64,000 nt of DNA from Rhizobium sp. ICMP 5592 (GTDB lineage: Bacteria > Pseudomonadota > Alphaproteobacteria > Rhizobiales > Rhizobiaceae). The stretch is from the NCBI RefSeq assembly GCF_009498525.1, contig NZ_QSNT01000003.1:61870-125869 (forward strand). Direction: 5' to 3'. Both the position numbers and the translations under genes were made by a program. Of the stretch, positions 26,240 through 38,914 are shown one piece after another. The stretch's first letter is position 1; every line of letters starts with the position of its first letter. Below the pieces are notes generated by a model. It was not told where the DNA came from. It did no database searches and saw only the letters and a list, made by a program, of their open reading frames with translations.

Positions 26240-27613
26240 TCAGGCTGCCGCGGCAACAACGCGATTGCGGCCTGCTTTCTTAGCTTCATAAAGGGCGAGA
26301 TCGGCCTGCTTCATCAGCTGCTCGGGCGTCTCTATGGACTCCAGGCGGGACGAAATGCCGAAAGAGGCGGTGATATTAAGTGCTGCTCCCGCTTCCCGCA
26401 GCGTGACTGGCACGGTTTCCACCGCGGCGCGCAGACGTTCGGCGACGGCGGCGGCAACTTCCGGAGGCGTATCCGGCATCACCACGACGAACTCCTCGCC
26501 GCCATAGCGGCAAGCGAGATCAGCGCCACGAACGGTGGAGCGGATACGAGCGGCAAACTCCTTCAGCACCTCGTCGCCGGCATCATGACCATAGGTATCG
26601 TTCACCAACTTGAAGCGGTCGATGTCGGTGATCAGGATCGAAAGCGGCCGGCCACGCGCCAGCGAGCGGTTGAAGAGGATCTTCAGGTGATTGTCGAGAT
26701 AGCGCCTGTTGTTGAGGCCCGTGAGCGCGTCGGTGACAGCCAGCTCGATCGTATGCTGCACGCTGGCGCGTAAACGATCATTATAGCGCTTGCGGCGGAT
26801 CTGCGTCAGGCTACGGGCAACCAGCTCGTTCGGATCCAGCGGCCGGACGATGTAGTCGTTAACGCCAAGATCAAGCGCCCGGACGATCATCTCGTCAGCC
26901 CCCTGCTCCGTCACCAGCAGCACCGGCAGGAAGCGCGTGCGCTCCAGCGAGCGGAGCTGCGAGCAAAGCCGCAGCGGGTCGTAGTCATCGAAATTGGAAT
27001 TGACGATGACGAGTTCGAACGGCTTTTCCGCAGCTTCGAACAGGGCTGCCTGCGGATCGGAGGTCGCCGTTACCTCGGCGATCGGTTTCAGGGCGCGGAT
27101 GATGCGCTCCTGCGAATTGGCGCGGCCATCGACCAGCAGCACATGGCCAGCCTCGTCGATGCGGCCATCTCCCAGGCGCAGCAGATCCTCGATGCCGAGA
27201 TTGCGGGCCGTCTCATTGCGCATGCGCAGCTCGTCGCTCAGCGTCTTCAGCCGCAACAGGCTCTTGACGCGCGAGATGAGTTGCAGGTCATTCACCGGTT
27301 TGGTCAGGAAATCGTCGGCACCGGCTTTCAGCCCGCGCACGCGATCGGTTGGCTGATCCAGCGCCGTGACCATGACGACGGGGATATGCGAAGTGCGCGG
27401 ATCGGACTTCAGCCGCTCGCAGACGTCGAAACCGTCCATGCCGGGCATCATGATGTCGAGCAGGACCAGATCGACCTGCGTGCTCTCGCAAATCGCGAGC
27501 GCCTTCAAGCCGTCCTCGGCCGTCAGCACCTCGAAATATTCGGCCAGCAGCCGCGCTTCGAGAAGCTTCACATTGGCCGGGATATCGTCAACTACCAGGA
27601 TGCGCGCGGTCAT
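26240..27613 (-). CDS. pleD: PleD response-regulator diguanylate cyclase
   Basis: 457 residues. The first receiver domain has the phospho-acceptor Asp53 (LLDIMMPGMD), and a second, degenerate receiver spans about 155-275. A GGDEF domain follows with GGEEF at 371-375 and the product-inhibition site RGAD at 362-365. PleD makes cyclic di-GMP when phosphorylated and dimerised, and in Caulobacter drives the motile-to-stalked transition. The start at 27613 (GAGGAACGACCG upstream) replaces a longer frame. It lies 16 bases after divK in the same direction, the conserved divK-pleD operon. Confidence 0.96.
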   Translation of the reverse strand: MTARILVVDDIPANVKLLEARLLAEYFEVLTAEDGLKALAICESTQVDLVLLDIMMPGMDGFDVCERLKSDPRTSHIPVVMVTALDQPTDRVRGLKAGADDFLTKPVNDLQLISRVKSLLRLKTLSDELRMRNETARNLGIEDLLRLGDGRIDEAGHVLLVDGRANSQERIIRALKPIAEVTATSDPQAALFEAAEKPFELVIVNSNFDDYDPLRLCSQLRSLERTRFLPVLLVTEQGADEMIVRALDLGVNDYIVRPLDPNELVARSLTQIRRKRYNDRLRASVQHTIELAVTDALTGLNNRRYLDNHLKILFNRSLARGRPLSILITDIDRFKLVNDTYGHDAGDEVLKEFAARIRSTVRGADLACRYGGEEFVVVMPDTPPEVAAAVAERLRAAVETVPVTLREAGAALNITASFGISSRLESIETPEQLMKQADLALYEAKKAGRNRVVAAAA

Positions 27614-27629
27614 CGGTCGTTCCTCGCGC

Positions 27630-28001
27630 TCAGGCGTCGCCCAGGTAAGTCTTGATGGTCTCGATGAATTTCGGAACGGAGATCGGCTTCGAGACATAGG
27701 CCTCGCAGCCGCCCTGACGAATGCGCTCTTCGTCGCCCTTCATCGCAAAGGCGGTGACCGCGATCACCGGAATGACGTGCAGATCGTCATCCTCCTTCAG
27801 CCATTTCGTCACTTCCAGCCCCGAAACTTCGGGAAGCTGGATATCCATGAGGATCAGGTCTGGGCGATGTTTGCGAGCAAGGTCAAGGGCTTCCATGCCG
27901 TTCCGAGTCTGGATCGTGGTATAGCCGGACGCCTCGATCAGATCGCGAAAGAGCTTCATATTCAGCTCGTTGTCTTCTACAATCATCACTTGCTTAGGCA
28001 T
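27630..28001 (-). CDS. divK: Single-domain response regulator DivK
   Basis: 123 residues, a lone receiver domain with acidic pocket E9-D10, phospho-acceptor Asp53 ([12 protein letters not shown]), the conserved Thr/Ala switch region ([11 protein letters not shown]) and Lys in YVSKPISV. In alphaproteobacteria DivK is phosphorylated by DivJ, dephosphorylated by PleC and controls CtrA activity. A longer frame from 28100 is rejected because the DivK family starts at [11 protein letters not shown]. It is divergent from the DUF3572 gene. Two GANTC methylation sites lie in its upstream region. Confidence 0.96.
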   Translation of the reverse strand: MPKQVMIVEDNELNMKLFRDLIEASGYTTIQTRNGMEALDLARKHRPDLILMDIQLPEVSGLEVTKWLKEDDDLHVIPVIAVTAFAMKGDEERIRQGGCEAYVSKPISVPKFIETIKTYLGDA

Positions 28002-28063
28002 GGAGAGCTGTCCCTGCATTCGGTATTGCATCCACTTGCTGAAAATATAAGGTCGCGACAAAT

Positions 28064-28086
28064 CGATTCCAAAAATATTTGAATCG
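28064..28086 (-). promoter_or_regulatory. Inverted repeat with two GANTC sites upstream of divK
   Basis: CGATTC at 28064-28069 and GAATCG at 28081-28086 form perfect 6-base inverted arms around an AT-rich 11-base centre. Each arm holds a GANTC sequence, the target of the cell-cycle methyltransferase CcrM. A 6-1-6 palindrome (AGGTAA-C-TTACCT) also lies at 28114-28126. Confidence 0.35.
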
Positions 28087-28132
28087 GACTTTAGCGGCAT
28101 TTGGTTGAAAAATAGGTAACTTACCTCTCAAA

Positions 28133-28441
28133 ATGCAAAGTAACTTCAAGAACTCGAAGAAGGCCGCCGCCGACCCGCAGGAGACTGCGATCGCGGTACT
28201 TGGCTGGCTCGCCAACGAGCCGGATATGTTCGGTCGTTTCCTGGCCCTGACCGGCGTCGAGCCGGCACAGGTGCGCAACGCCATCAACGAACCGGCCTTT
28301 CTTGCGGGCATGCTGGATTTCCTGATGAACCATGAGCCGACCTTGCTTGCCTTCTGCGAGACAAGCGGGATGGCGCCGGAAACCGTTATGGCGGCCGCTG
28401 CGCATTTCTCGCCGCCTGGCCTCTCCTCGGGGGAATATTGA
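28133..28441 (+). CDS. DUF3572 family protein
   Basis: 102 residues, mostly helical, with the DUF3572 pattern: AIAVLGWLANEPDMFGRFLALTGV, then FLAGMLDFLMNHEPTLLAFCE and a C-terminal APETVMAAAAHF. This is an alphaproteobacterial family of unknown function, commonly beside divK. It is divergent from divK and its stop lies two bases before the next gene's ATG, so the two plus-strand genes form an operon. Confidence 0.88.
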   Translation: MQSNFKNSKKAAADPQETAIAVLGWLANEPDMFGRFLALTGVEPAQVRNAINEPAFLAGMLDFLMNHEPTLLAFCETSGMAPETVMAAAAHFSPPGLSSGEY

Positions 28442-28443
28442 CC

Positions 28444-29091
28444 ATGGACGCCCCGCTCGAACTGGACATGTCGCATGTCCACCTCGGAGACCGGCCGCTG
28501 GTCGTCTGCGATGTCGATGATGTCGTGCTGCATTTTTTCGCGCCTTTCCTGGTCTTTCTCGATGCCGAGGGCCATGAATTCCTGCCACGTTCTTTCCGAC
28601 TGACCGGCAATATCATTTCGAAGGCCAACGGCGCGGCTTTGGAGGAAAAGGACGTCCATCGCCTGATCGAGGCCTTCTTCGAGGCGCAGGAACAATGGCA
28701 GACGCCTCTGGACCGGGTCGTCGATGCCCTCGGCGACTTTTCCAAGGATGCCGACGTCGTTTTCCTCACCGCCATGCCGCCGCAATTCTCGGCTCAGCGC
28801 CGCCGCCTTCTCGACAGGCTCGGCCTTGTCTATCCGCTGATCGCCTCGCTGCAACCCAAAGGGCCGATCCTGCAGACCCTGCATGGCAGCCGTCCCCTTC
28901 CCGTCGCCTTCGTCGACGACATGGCGCACAATCTGCATTCGGTTCGCGACCATGTCGAAAGCTGTCTGTTGATCAATCTGAGGCCGGATTCGATCGTCCA
29001 TCGCATGGCCCCGACCGTCGCCGCCGATATTCCCCAGACGAACGACTGGGCTGAGGCCGCGCCGTTGATCCACGCCCATATCGCCCGCTGA
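28444..29091 (+). CDS. HAD-like protein
   Basis: 215 residues from the ATG at 28444 (GGGGGA just upstream; a TTG two codons earlier is not preferred). VVCDVDDVVLHFF near residue 20 has the Asp-x-Asp of haloacid-dehalogenase-type phosphatases, DVVFLTAMPPQ would be motif II (Thr), and PVAFVDDMAHNLHSV matches the late Asp-Asp motif IV. The substrate is unknown. It follows the DUF3572 gene directly and is convergent with a GNAT gene 17 bases away. Confidence 0.75.
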   Translation: MDAPLELDMSHVHLGDRPLVVCDVDDVVLHFFAPFLVFLDAEGHEFLPRSFRLTGNIISKANGAALEEKDVHRLIEAFFEAQEQWQTPLDRVVDALGDFSKDADVVFLTAMPPQFSAQRRRLLDRLGLVYPLIASLQPKGPILQTLHGSRPLPVAFVDDMAHNLHSVRDHVESCLLINLRPDSIVHRMAPTVAADIPQTNDWAEAAPLIHAHIAR

Positions 29092-29108
29092 ACCCTGCTG
29101 CGGCGCCA

Positions 29109-29705
29109 TCAGAGAGCAAGGCGCATCAAGGGTCGCCCATCCTTTCGTTTCGCCACTTCGGAAAATCCGGCGGCCTCGAATATACGCAGCGATCCGACAT
29201 AGAGGCCGACGGATTTCGACTGCTTCGTCCGCTCAATCGGACAGCCTTCAAGAATGCGCGCGCCGGACGCCTTGGCGAAATTTACCGCCTCCGAAAGCAT
29301 GCGGTGGCTGTATCCCTTGCCGCGATCGCGCGAATTCATGAAGAAGCAGCTCACGGCCCAGACGAAACCGTCTTCGGCATCGGCCGGATCGAGCGGCCGT
29401 GATACGGTTTTCAGGGAATTCCACTGCGGCAGCTCCGAGCGCGGACCAACCTGTGCCCAGGCGACCGGACGTTCGCCGATATAGCCGAGAATACCGGGCG
29501 GCGAACCTGTCGCAACCCGAGCCTGCATGAAGGCCTTCTTGGCATTGCCGTCCATCGTCTTGCGGACTGATGTCGGAATGCGGAAATGGGTGCACCAGCA
29601 ACCATAGCAGGCACCGCTCGGCCCAAAGAGGATTTCAAAATCGCTCCAGCGATCCGGCGTCAAGGGCAGCGCTTTCAATTCCTCCAACATCCCCTCCTTT
29701 GGCAT
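29109..29705 (-). CDS. GNAT-type acetyltransferase, cysteine-rich N-terminus
   Basis: 198 residues. The N-terminal part has [15 protein letters not shown], a cluster of three cysteines seen in a subgroup of GNAT proteins. The acetyl-CoA loop is [17 protein letters not shown] and the C-terminus is [15 protein letters not shown]. The ATG at 29705 has AAGG eight bases upstream. It is divergent from dinB, and the shared 66-base region holds a LexA box, so SOS influence on this gene is possible but not required. Substrate unknown. Confidence 0.78.
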   Translation of the reverse strand: MPKEGMLEELKALPLTPDRWSDFEILFGPSGACYGCWCTHFRIPTSVRKTMDGNAKKAFMQARVATGSPPGILGYIGERPVAWAQVGPRSELPQWNSLKTVSRPLDPADAEDGFVWAVSCFFMNSRDRGKGYSHRMLSEAVNFAKASGARILEGCPIERTKQSKSVGLYVGSLRIFEAAGFSEVAKRKDGRPLMRLAL

Positions 29706-29749
29706 TTTTCCGCCTTGAGACTCGCGAGCTTAGAACATAAGGTAGCGAT

Positions 29750-29764
29750 GTTCAATTTTTGTTC
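29750..29764 (+). promoter_or_regulatory. LexA (SOS) box upstream of dinB
   Basis: GTTC-AATTTTT-GTTC is a perfect match to the alphaproteobacterial LexA site GTTC-N7-GTTC. It ends 7 bases before the dinB ATG at 29772 and would overlap a start at 29748, which therefore cannot be the true one. Confidence 0.88.
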
Positions 29765-29771
29765 TCGTTTC

Positions 29772-31061
29772 ATGACCAGCGCGCCCGACAAAATTTCCGG
29801 TTTTTGCCGCGATTGCTTGAGCGAGCAATTGAGCGAGCGAACGCGCTGCCGCGCCTGCGGCAGCCCACGCCTTGTCTATCACCGCGAACTCTACGACCTG
29901 ACGCTGGCGCATATCGATTGCGACGCCTTCTATGCATCGATCGAGAAGCGCGATAATCCCGAACTGGCGGATAAGCCGGTCATTATCGGCGGCGGCAAAC
30001 GCGGCGTCGTGTCCACCGCCTGCTATATCGCCCGCATCCATGGCGTGCGCTCGGCCATGCCGATGTTCAAGGCGCTGGAGGCCTGTCCGCAGGCGGTGGT
30101 CATCCGCCCCAATATGGAAAAATATGTCAGCGTCGGCCGCGAGGTGCGGATGCTGATGCAGGAGCTGACACCGCTGGTGCAGCCGCTTTCGATCGACGAG
30201 GCCTTTCTCGAGCTCCAGGGCACCCAGCGCCTGCATCATGATCCGCCGGCGCGAATCCTCGCGAAATTCGCCAAACGTATCGAAAGCGAGATCGGCATCA
30301 CCATCTCGGTCGGTCTTTCCTACTGCAAGTTTCTCGCCAAGGTCGCCTCCGACCTGCAAAAGCCGCGCGGTTTTTCCGTGATCGGCCGCGAGGAGGCATT
30401 GTCGTTTCTGGAGCCGCGTTCGGTGACAACCATCTGGGGCGTCGGCAAGGCCTTTGCCGCGACGCTAGAGCGCGACGGCATTCGCACCATCGGCCAGTTG
30501 CAGACCATGGAGGAAGGCGACCTGATGCGCCGCTACGGCGTCATCGGCCAGCGGCTCTTCCGCCTGTCGCGCGGCGTCGATGACCGCACGGTGCATCCGA
30601 ACGAGGCGGCAAAGAGCGTGTCGGCGGAGACCACCTTTTTCGACGATATCTCACGCCATGACGATCTCGTGCCGATCCTGCGCGATCTCTCGGAAAAAGT
30701 ATCGCGACGCCTGAAACGCAGCGGCATTGCCGGGCACACCGTCGTGCTGAAGCTGAAATCGGCCGACTTCAAGAGCCGGACCCGCAATCGCCGCCTGGAA
30801 GACCCGACCCAGCTTGCCGACCGTATTTTCCGCACCGGCCTGCGATTGCTCGAACATGAGACCGACGGCACGAAATTCCGCCTGATCGGCATCGGCGTCA
30901 CTGATCTCTGCGATGCCGGCCGCGCCGATCCGCCGGATCTGATCGACGAACAGGCGAGCCGCCGCGCGGCAGCCGAGGCGGCAATGGACAAGCTCAGGGA
31001 AAAGTTTGGCAACAAGACGGTGGAAACCGGCTACACATTCGGCGGCAAGCGCGGGACGTGA
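29772..31061 (+). CDS. dinB: DNA polymerase IV with N-terminal zinc ribbon
   Basis: 429 residues, a Y-family translesion polymerase. The start at 29772 follows the LexA box. Residues 12, 15, 26 and 29 are four cysteines (FCRDC, RCRACG) forming a small zinc ribbon in front of the polymerase, an extension seen in rhizobial DinB. The palm motifs follow: [13 protein letters not shown] near 46-58 and [10 protein letters not shown]. Then come the helix-hairpin-helix ([19 protein letters not shown]) and the little-finger domain. The last 31 bases overlap the convergent acetyltransferase-TPR gene. Expression should be induced by DNA damage. Confidence 0.94.
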   Translation: MTSAPDKISGFCRDCLSEQLSERTRCRACGSPRLVYHRELYDLTLAHIDCDAFYASIEKRDNPELADKPVIIGGGKRGVVSTACYIARIHGVRSAMPMFKALEACPQAVVIRPNMEKYVSVGREVRMLMQELTPLVQPLSIDEAFLELQGTQRLHHDPPARILAKFAKRIESEIGITISVGLSYCKFLAKVASDLQKPRGFSVIGREEALSFLEPRSVTTIWGVGKAFAATLERDGIRTIGQLQTMEEGDLMRRYGVIGQRLFRLSRGVDDRTVHPNEAAKSVSAETTFFDDISRHDDLVPILRDLSEKVSRRLKRSGIAGHTVVLKLKSADFKSRTRNRRLEDPTQLADRIFRTGLRLLEHETDGTKFRLIGIGVTDLCDAGRADPPDLIDEQASRRAAAEAAMDKLREKFGNKTVETGYTFGGKRGT

Positions 31062-32782
31062 GAGAGGGGCGGCAGCATGTCCGGCTCCTCATCGAAAAGT
31101 GCGGCGCGATTGGCAAGCGCCTGTTCGTAGTCCGGCCTGGCTGCAATCGCGTCGTCATAGCTTGCCAGCGCCTCGTCGGGGCGCCCGAGGTGACGCAGCG
31201 CATTACCCCTGTTGTTATGGGCAACCGCATGACCCGGCTCCAGGGCGATCGCGCGATCATAGCGAATGACGGCAGCCTCGAAATTCCGGGTTGCGGCGAG
31301 GATATTGCCGCAGGTGCAATGAGCGGCAGCGGAATCGGGGCGAAGCTCCAGCGCCCGCACGATCTCGGCCTCCGCCTCACCGGCCTGGCCACGCAGCAGC
31401 AGGAGTATGCTCAGCCGGTGCGCGGCATCGAAATCTCCGGGATTTTCAGCGATCGCGGCACGGCATTGCTTCTCCGCTTGTGCACGATCGGCGGATCCAT
31501 GATCGCCAGCCACGGCATCGTCGGACCAGATTTGTTGCCAGAGCGTCCGCGACGCCGCGATGTCGCGGTAGAGCGTCAATGCCCCACCATGCGTAGGTTC
31601 GACGGCAAGGATCTGCCGGCAGCCGATCTCGGCATCGGTCTGATCGCCGGCGGCATGCAGATCTTTGACGCGGACAAGCACTTGCGGCAGGCAGTGCGGA
31701 TCCAGCCGCTCGCCCAGATTCCACCCCGTCCTTGTGTCGATCCGATAGTGCTCGATGCGCCGGCTGACGGAGCCGAAAGCATATTTATGTGCATAATTGC
31801 CCGCACCGAGATCGTAGATGCGAAAGCTGTTCTCGATCGCCCAACGGATTGTAAGGGCATGCAGGATCAAGCCCGGAGACAGGTCCCGGATCGTCACATC
31901 GCGTGCGCTCAGGAAACACATCAGGCTTTTCCTGGGGCGGTCGAGAAGGATGGCAGCAGCCGCGATCGGCGTCTCGCCCTGCCACAGGATCGGCAAAAAA
32001 AGATCGCCGTCGCGGAGGCAATCCGGCAGCACCGACCGCGCATTGTCGAGGACGTAGCGCGCATGACCTGGACCACGCTGTCCCCATTGCTTCTCCCAGA
32101 GGCCAAGCAGCGTCGCCAAGTCTGCCTCACCGGCTCCGCCCTCGCCATGCGTCACCCGCAGCATCGTCGAGCCATCCAGCTTGCGCAGGCCAAGGCGGAC
32201 ATTGCGTCGCACGCGCGGACGCAGTTTTTCGCTGAGGAAGGATTCGAAATCCGCCGGCAGCGTCACATGGAGATGGATCTCCGGATCGACGCGGTCTGTC
32301 GCATTCTGGATCCGGGCGGGGTGCCTGACCCTGTCGCCGGTGAAATCCTCGGGCGGGAAATGCTCGAGGAAACGCCCGATCCGCGCGGATGACCGATCGA
32401 TGCCGTCCAGATGCAGGCTGCGCCAGTGAAAGGTTCGGATGTGCTCGGCAAAGGCCCTAGCCGATGCATCCGCGTGGGCAGGATCACTAAGAATGCCGGT
32501 ATAGGGCGCGAAGTAGGAGCCGCCCATGGCGACGATATTGTAAAAGCCCTTGCCGCGATCAAGGCCGGTGCCGATCTGGATCGGGAGGAAAGCCACATAG
32601 GCGCCATCGGCCTCCTCCCTCGCTGCCAGCACGAACCAGGGCAAGGTGCGCGAGGCAAACCAGCTCGATAACCATGTCGAGGACAAAAAGCAGTGCGCTT
32701 CCGGGTCGATCTCGTAGATCCGATCCCAGTTGCCTTTCAACGCTTGCAGATCTTCCAGCGTTTCGATCACGTCCACTTGCAT
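31031..32782 (-). CDS. BioF2/FemAB-like acetyltransferase fused to TPR repeats
   Basis: 583 residues. The N-terminal 370 residues match the Acetyltransf_6 (BioF2-like, CelD/BcsL) family, with [10 protein letters not shown] near the start, [17 protein letters not shown] in the middle and [35 protein letters not shown] in outline. That family is often found in exopolysaccharide or cellulose loci. The C-terminal 200 residues are TPR-like repeats ([43 protein letters not shown]). The fusion suggests an acetyl or aminoacyl transfer step organised by protein contacts; the substrate is unknown. Convergent with dinB with a 31-base overlap, and divergent from the L,D-transpeptidase gene. Confidence 0.8.
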   Translation of the reverse strand: MQVDVIETLEDLQALKGNWDRIYEIDPEAHCFLSSTWLSSWFASRTLPWFVLAAREEADGAYVAFLPIQIGTGLDRGKGFYNIVAMGGSYFAPYTGILSDPAHADASARAFAEHIRTFHWRSLHLDGIDRSSARIGRFLEHFPPEDFTGDRVRHPARIQNATDRVDPEIHLHVTLPADFESFLSEKLRPRVRRNVRLGLRKLDGSTMLRVTHGEGGAGEADLATLLGLWEKQWGQRGPGHARYVLDNARSVLPDCLRDGDLFLPILWQGETPIAAAAILLDRPRKSLMCFLSARDVTIRDLSPGLILHALTIRWAIENSFRIYDLGAGNYAHKYAFGSVSRRIEHYRIDTRTGWNLGERLDPHCLPQVLVRVKDLHAAGDQTDAEIGCRQILAVEPTHGGALTLYRDIAASRTLWQQIWSDDAVAGDHGSADRAQAEKQCRAAIAENPGDFDAAHRLSILLLLRGQAGEAEAEIVRALELRPDSAAAHCTCGNILAATRNFEAAVIRYDRAIALEPGHAVAHNNRGNALRHLGRPDEALASYDDAIAARPDYEQALANRAALFDEEPDMLPPLSHVPRLPPNV

Positions 32783-32980
32783 GTCGAACCCCTACCCGGC
32801 TCCACATTCCGTAACTTAAGAATTACATAAAATACTTCATGCTGCAATTGTGCTTATTGAGCGGGTCTTTTTCTGGCTAGTCGCCGGAAAAGCATTTCGA
32901 ACTGACGGCTTATCTTCAAGTCTTCCTTAAACTTCGAAGTCTAGTCTGCATCAATACGAGTATTGCGTTTTGGTATGTGT

Positions 32981-34245
32981 ATGAAGCCGCGTTTTCTTTT
33001 CGGACTTGGCCTGTTGTCGGCCACAGCCCTCTTTCATCCTGCCCTTGCGGCGGACGATGTCCGCACCTTGCAGATCGTCGTGTCGAAGGACCGGCAGTCG
33101 CTGGCCGTCTATGACGGCGACAAGGTGGTCGCGACGTCGAAGGTTTCGACCGGCAAGCGCGGCCACACGACACCGAGCGGCATCTTTTCCATTCTGGAGA
33201 AGGAGGTCTATCACGAATCCAATCTCTATTCGAACTCGCCGATGCCCTTCATGCAGCGACTGACCTGGTCTGGCATCGCGCTGCACGAATCGAGTTCGGT
33301 GCCGAACTACCCTGCCTCGCATGGCTGCGTGCGTATGCCGAAAGCCTTTGCCAAGATGCTCTACCAGATGACCGAGCGCGGCGTGCACGTCGTCATCGCC
33401 GACCATCCGCTGGTGCCGCAGCCTTTCCAGCATGCCATGCTGTTCCAGCCCGAGGCAGCACCCGCTTCCGTGCTGTTCTCCGATCTCGAACTGCGTCCGA
33501 CGACAGCCATCTTCATGCCGCAGGCACAGCCGGTGCAGGTTGCCACCAACGATGTCGCCGCCTTGCCGGTGCCGCCCGCCGTGCGGACAGCACGACCGGT
33601 CGACCAGGCACCGCTCAGCATCCTGATGACCCGCCGGGGACTGCGCGAAAACGTTCGCGATCTGCAGGGTCTGTTGAACAATATGGGCTTTGCCACCGGC
33701 ACCCCGGACGGCCTGCTTGGACCGGCGACCGTGCAGGCGATCGGCGACTTCAAGAAGGCTCACGGCATCACCACATCGGGCAGCCTCGTCAGCCCGGCTC
33801 TGATGACAGCCGTCTATGCCGCTGCCGGCAAGGGTGAGCCGCCGAACGGCGCCATCATGGTTCGCCAGAACTTCAAGCCGCTGTTCGAAGCGCCGGCAAT
33901 CATCGCCGAGCCACAGGAAGCGCTCGGCACGCATTTCTTCACCGCAAATGCAGTCGACAGGATAAACGGCAAGACCGACTGGTTCGGCGTGACGCTGGAG
34001 GACGATCTCTCCAAGGATACGAAGAAACGGCTTGGCATTACCAGCGAAGAGCAGGCGCAATCGTTCGACGCCGCCGACCGCGCGCTGAACCGCATTACCG
34101 TTCCCGACGATATCCGCCGCAGGATCGGCGATCTGCTGACGGCAGGGTCGTCCCTGACGATTTCCGACACCGGCGTTGGCCCTGAAACCGGTAGCGGCAC
34201 CGATTTCATCACCATCACCAACAAAGGCGCGTTGGGCAAGAAGGG

Positions 34246-34249
<4 letters not shown>
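32981..34249 (+). CDS. L,D-transpeptidase with peptidoglycan-binding domain
   Basis: 422 residues. Signal peptide MKPRFLFGLGLLSATALFHP(ALA), so the protein is periplasmic. The YkuD catalytic domain contains the SHGCVRMP motif at 113-120 with the nucleophile Cys116. Residues around 220-275 form a PG_binding_1 domain (VRDLQGLLNNMGFATGTPDG). Such enzymes make 3-3 cross-links or attach proteins to peptidoglycan. The ATG at 32981 starts the signal peptide cleanly; upstream TTG/ATG options add a few residues. The stop codon shares the bases CTAG with the stop of the convergent dnaE gene. Confidence 0.9.
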
Positions 34250-37743
<3,494 letters not shown>

Positions 37744-37860
37744 TCTATGCCCTTCCGCATGCCCTAATGAATCGGCTGCATTGTCGGCATAGCGGACGAT
37801 AAAGTCCAGAAGCTGTCCTCATGATTTACGGGCGCATCGCAACACCCGCGGGGATAAGAT

Positions 37861-37947
37861 TCACATCGCCATCATGATCAGGGAAAAGCTGGCGACGAAC
37901 ATCACGATGGAGGTGAATGCTGCAACGTCTCGAATGATATCGGTCAT
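37861..37947 (-). CDS. Candidate 28-residue SOS-controlled membrane peptide
   Basis: A short frame from the ATG at 37947 to TGA at 37861 encodes 28 residues: a polar start (MTDIIRD) followed by one 20-residue hydrophobic helix (VAAFTSIVMFVASFSLIMMA). AAGGAG lies seven bases before the ATG. A perfect LexA box and a TTGACT -35-like element lie 34-57 bases upstream. Size, topology and control resemble SidA of Caulobacter, a 29-residue inner-membrane SOS division inhibitor acting on FtsW; I cannot test homology here. Overlapping longer frames on both strands have no support. Confidence 0.7.
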   Translation of the reverse strand: MTDIIRDVAAFTSIVMFVASFSLIMMAM

Positions 37948-37980
37948 TTACGCGCTCCTTACTCGTTATGTTTCTTATTT

Positions 37981-37995
37981 GTTCTATTTTTGTTC
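37981..37995 (-). promoter_or_regulatory. LexA (SOS) box upstream of the 28-residue peptide gene
   Basis: On the plus strand GTTC-TATTTTT-GTTC, one base different from the dinB box over 15 positions. On the minus strand it stands immediately after TTGACT (37999-38004), inside the spacer of the presumed promoter, where LexA would block RNA polymerase. A clear -10 was not found. Confidence 0.8.
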
Positions 37996-38200
37996 GAGAG
38001 TCAATAGGAACATCAATAAATTTCATCATCATGTTTTCAATGCCGATGAACCGACGAACAAGCCGAGACAAATGCGTCGCCGAAAGCCAGAGATGGGCGG
38101 CATCTCAGGAACTCCGGGGTAATCGCAAGCAATCGCGCTGCATTTCCGGACGATGTCAGGTAAATTCGCATTCCGGTTATCTTGACCACCGCCGGAGGCG

Positions 38201-38659
38201 CTAACGATATATGGAAGCCTCCTCCTCCGGTAGCGGCCGCTCAAGCCACGTCGCGCACAATTCGAGGTGCTCCCGCGTTACCGAAAACGTGTCAGGCGGC
38301 AAGTCCCGGTTACGCGCCTCGACACGGCCAACCAGTTCCTCAAAAGGCGGGTCCAGGAAGATCAGCTGAGCCTCGGCGCCTGCCTTTGACGCCAGCGTTC
38401 GTGCTTCGTCTCGCTCTGCTCGACGGAAGAATCCAAATTCCAGGACCACGTCGCGCCCGAGACGAAGGACCCTATCGGCCAATTCCAGCTGCAATTGCTG
38501 TACCGCTCGTCGTCTGTCGGCATCGTAGCCGTCCCCAACTACTCGCGCCATCCACACGTCTGGAGACAGCAGCAATGCAGGGCAGTCCTGTTCAAAGCGT
38601 TTGCCAATTGTTGTCTTCCCCGCCCCTGGCAACCCCATTAACATGTATAGCGTTGCCAT
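38201..38659 (-). CDS. P-loop kinase-like ATP-binding protein
   Basis: 152 residues. MATLYMLMGLPGAGKTTIGKRFE places a Walker A motif at 9-17. DVVLEFGFFRRAERDEART and a late QLIFLDPPFEELVGRVEARN are typical of AAA_33/zeta-toxin-like small kinases acting on small molecules, RNA or sugars. No antitoxin is adjacent, so a resistance-type or metabolic kinase is as likely as a toxin. The ATG at 38659 is clear. It lies upstream of the SOS peptide gene on the same strand with a 250-base gap. Confidence 0.78.
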   Translation of the reverse strand: MATLYMLMGLPGAGKTTIGKRFEQDCPALLLSPDVWMARVVGDGYDADRRRAVQQLQLELADRVLRLGRDVVLEFGFFRRAERDEARTLASKAGAEAQLIFLDPPFEELVGRVEARNRDLPPDTFSVTREHLELCATWLERPLPEEEASIYR

Positions 38660-38914
38660 ATACTACCCTTCCACAGCACCTACTCGCCCATCTCGCCGGC
38701 GCAATTCGTCCCGCGTTCCAAGTCTCATGTCCCATCTAGACTAGTTTACTGGATGAGGAGGTCAAACAGTATCAAGCTTGGACAGCCGCTACGCTTTAGT
38801 CCGACCTTTGGATGGCTGCCCACCAATCTGGCTTTTAGTGTATTCGACATAAGTGCGAGGAACATTTCAAAAGCGCTTAACCAAGCCTTCGGCAGCAATT
38901 GCTAAGGAGAGAGA

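Noticed and set aside
38201..38659. Zeta-toxin interpretation of the P-loop kinase
   Set aside because: No epsilon-type antitoxin gene is adjacent and the sequence fits general small kinases equally well.
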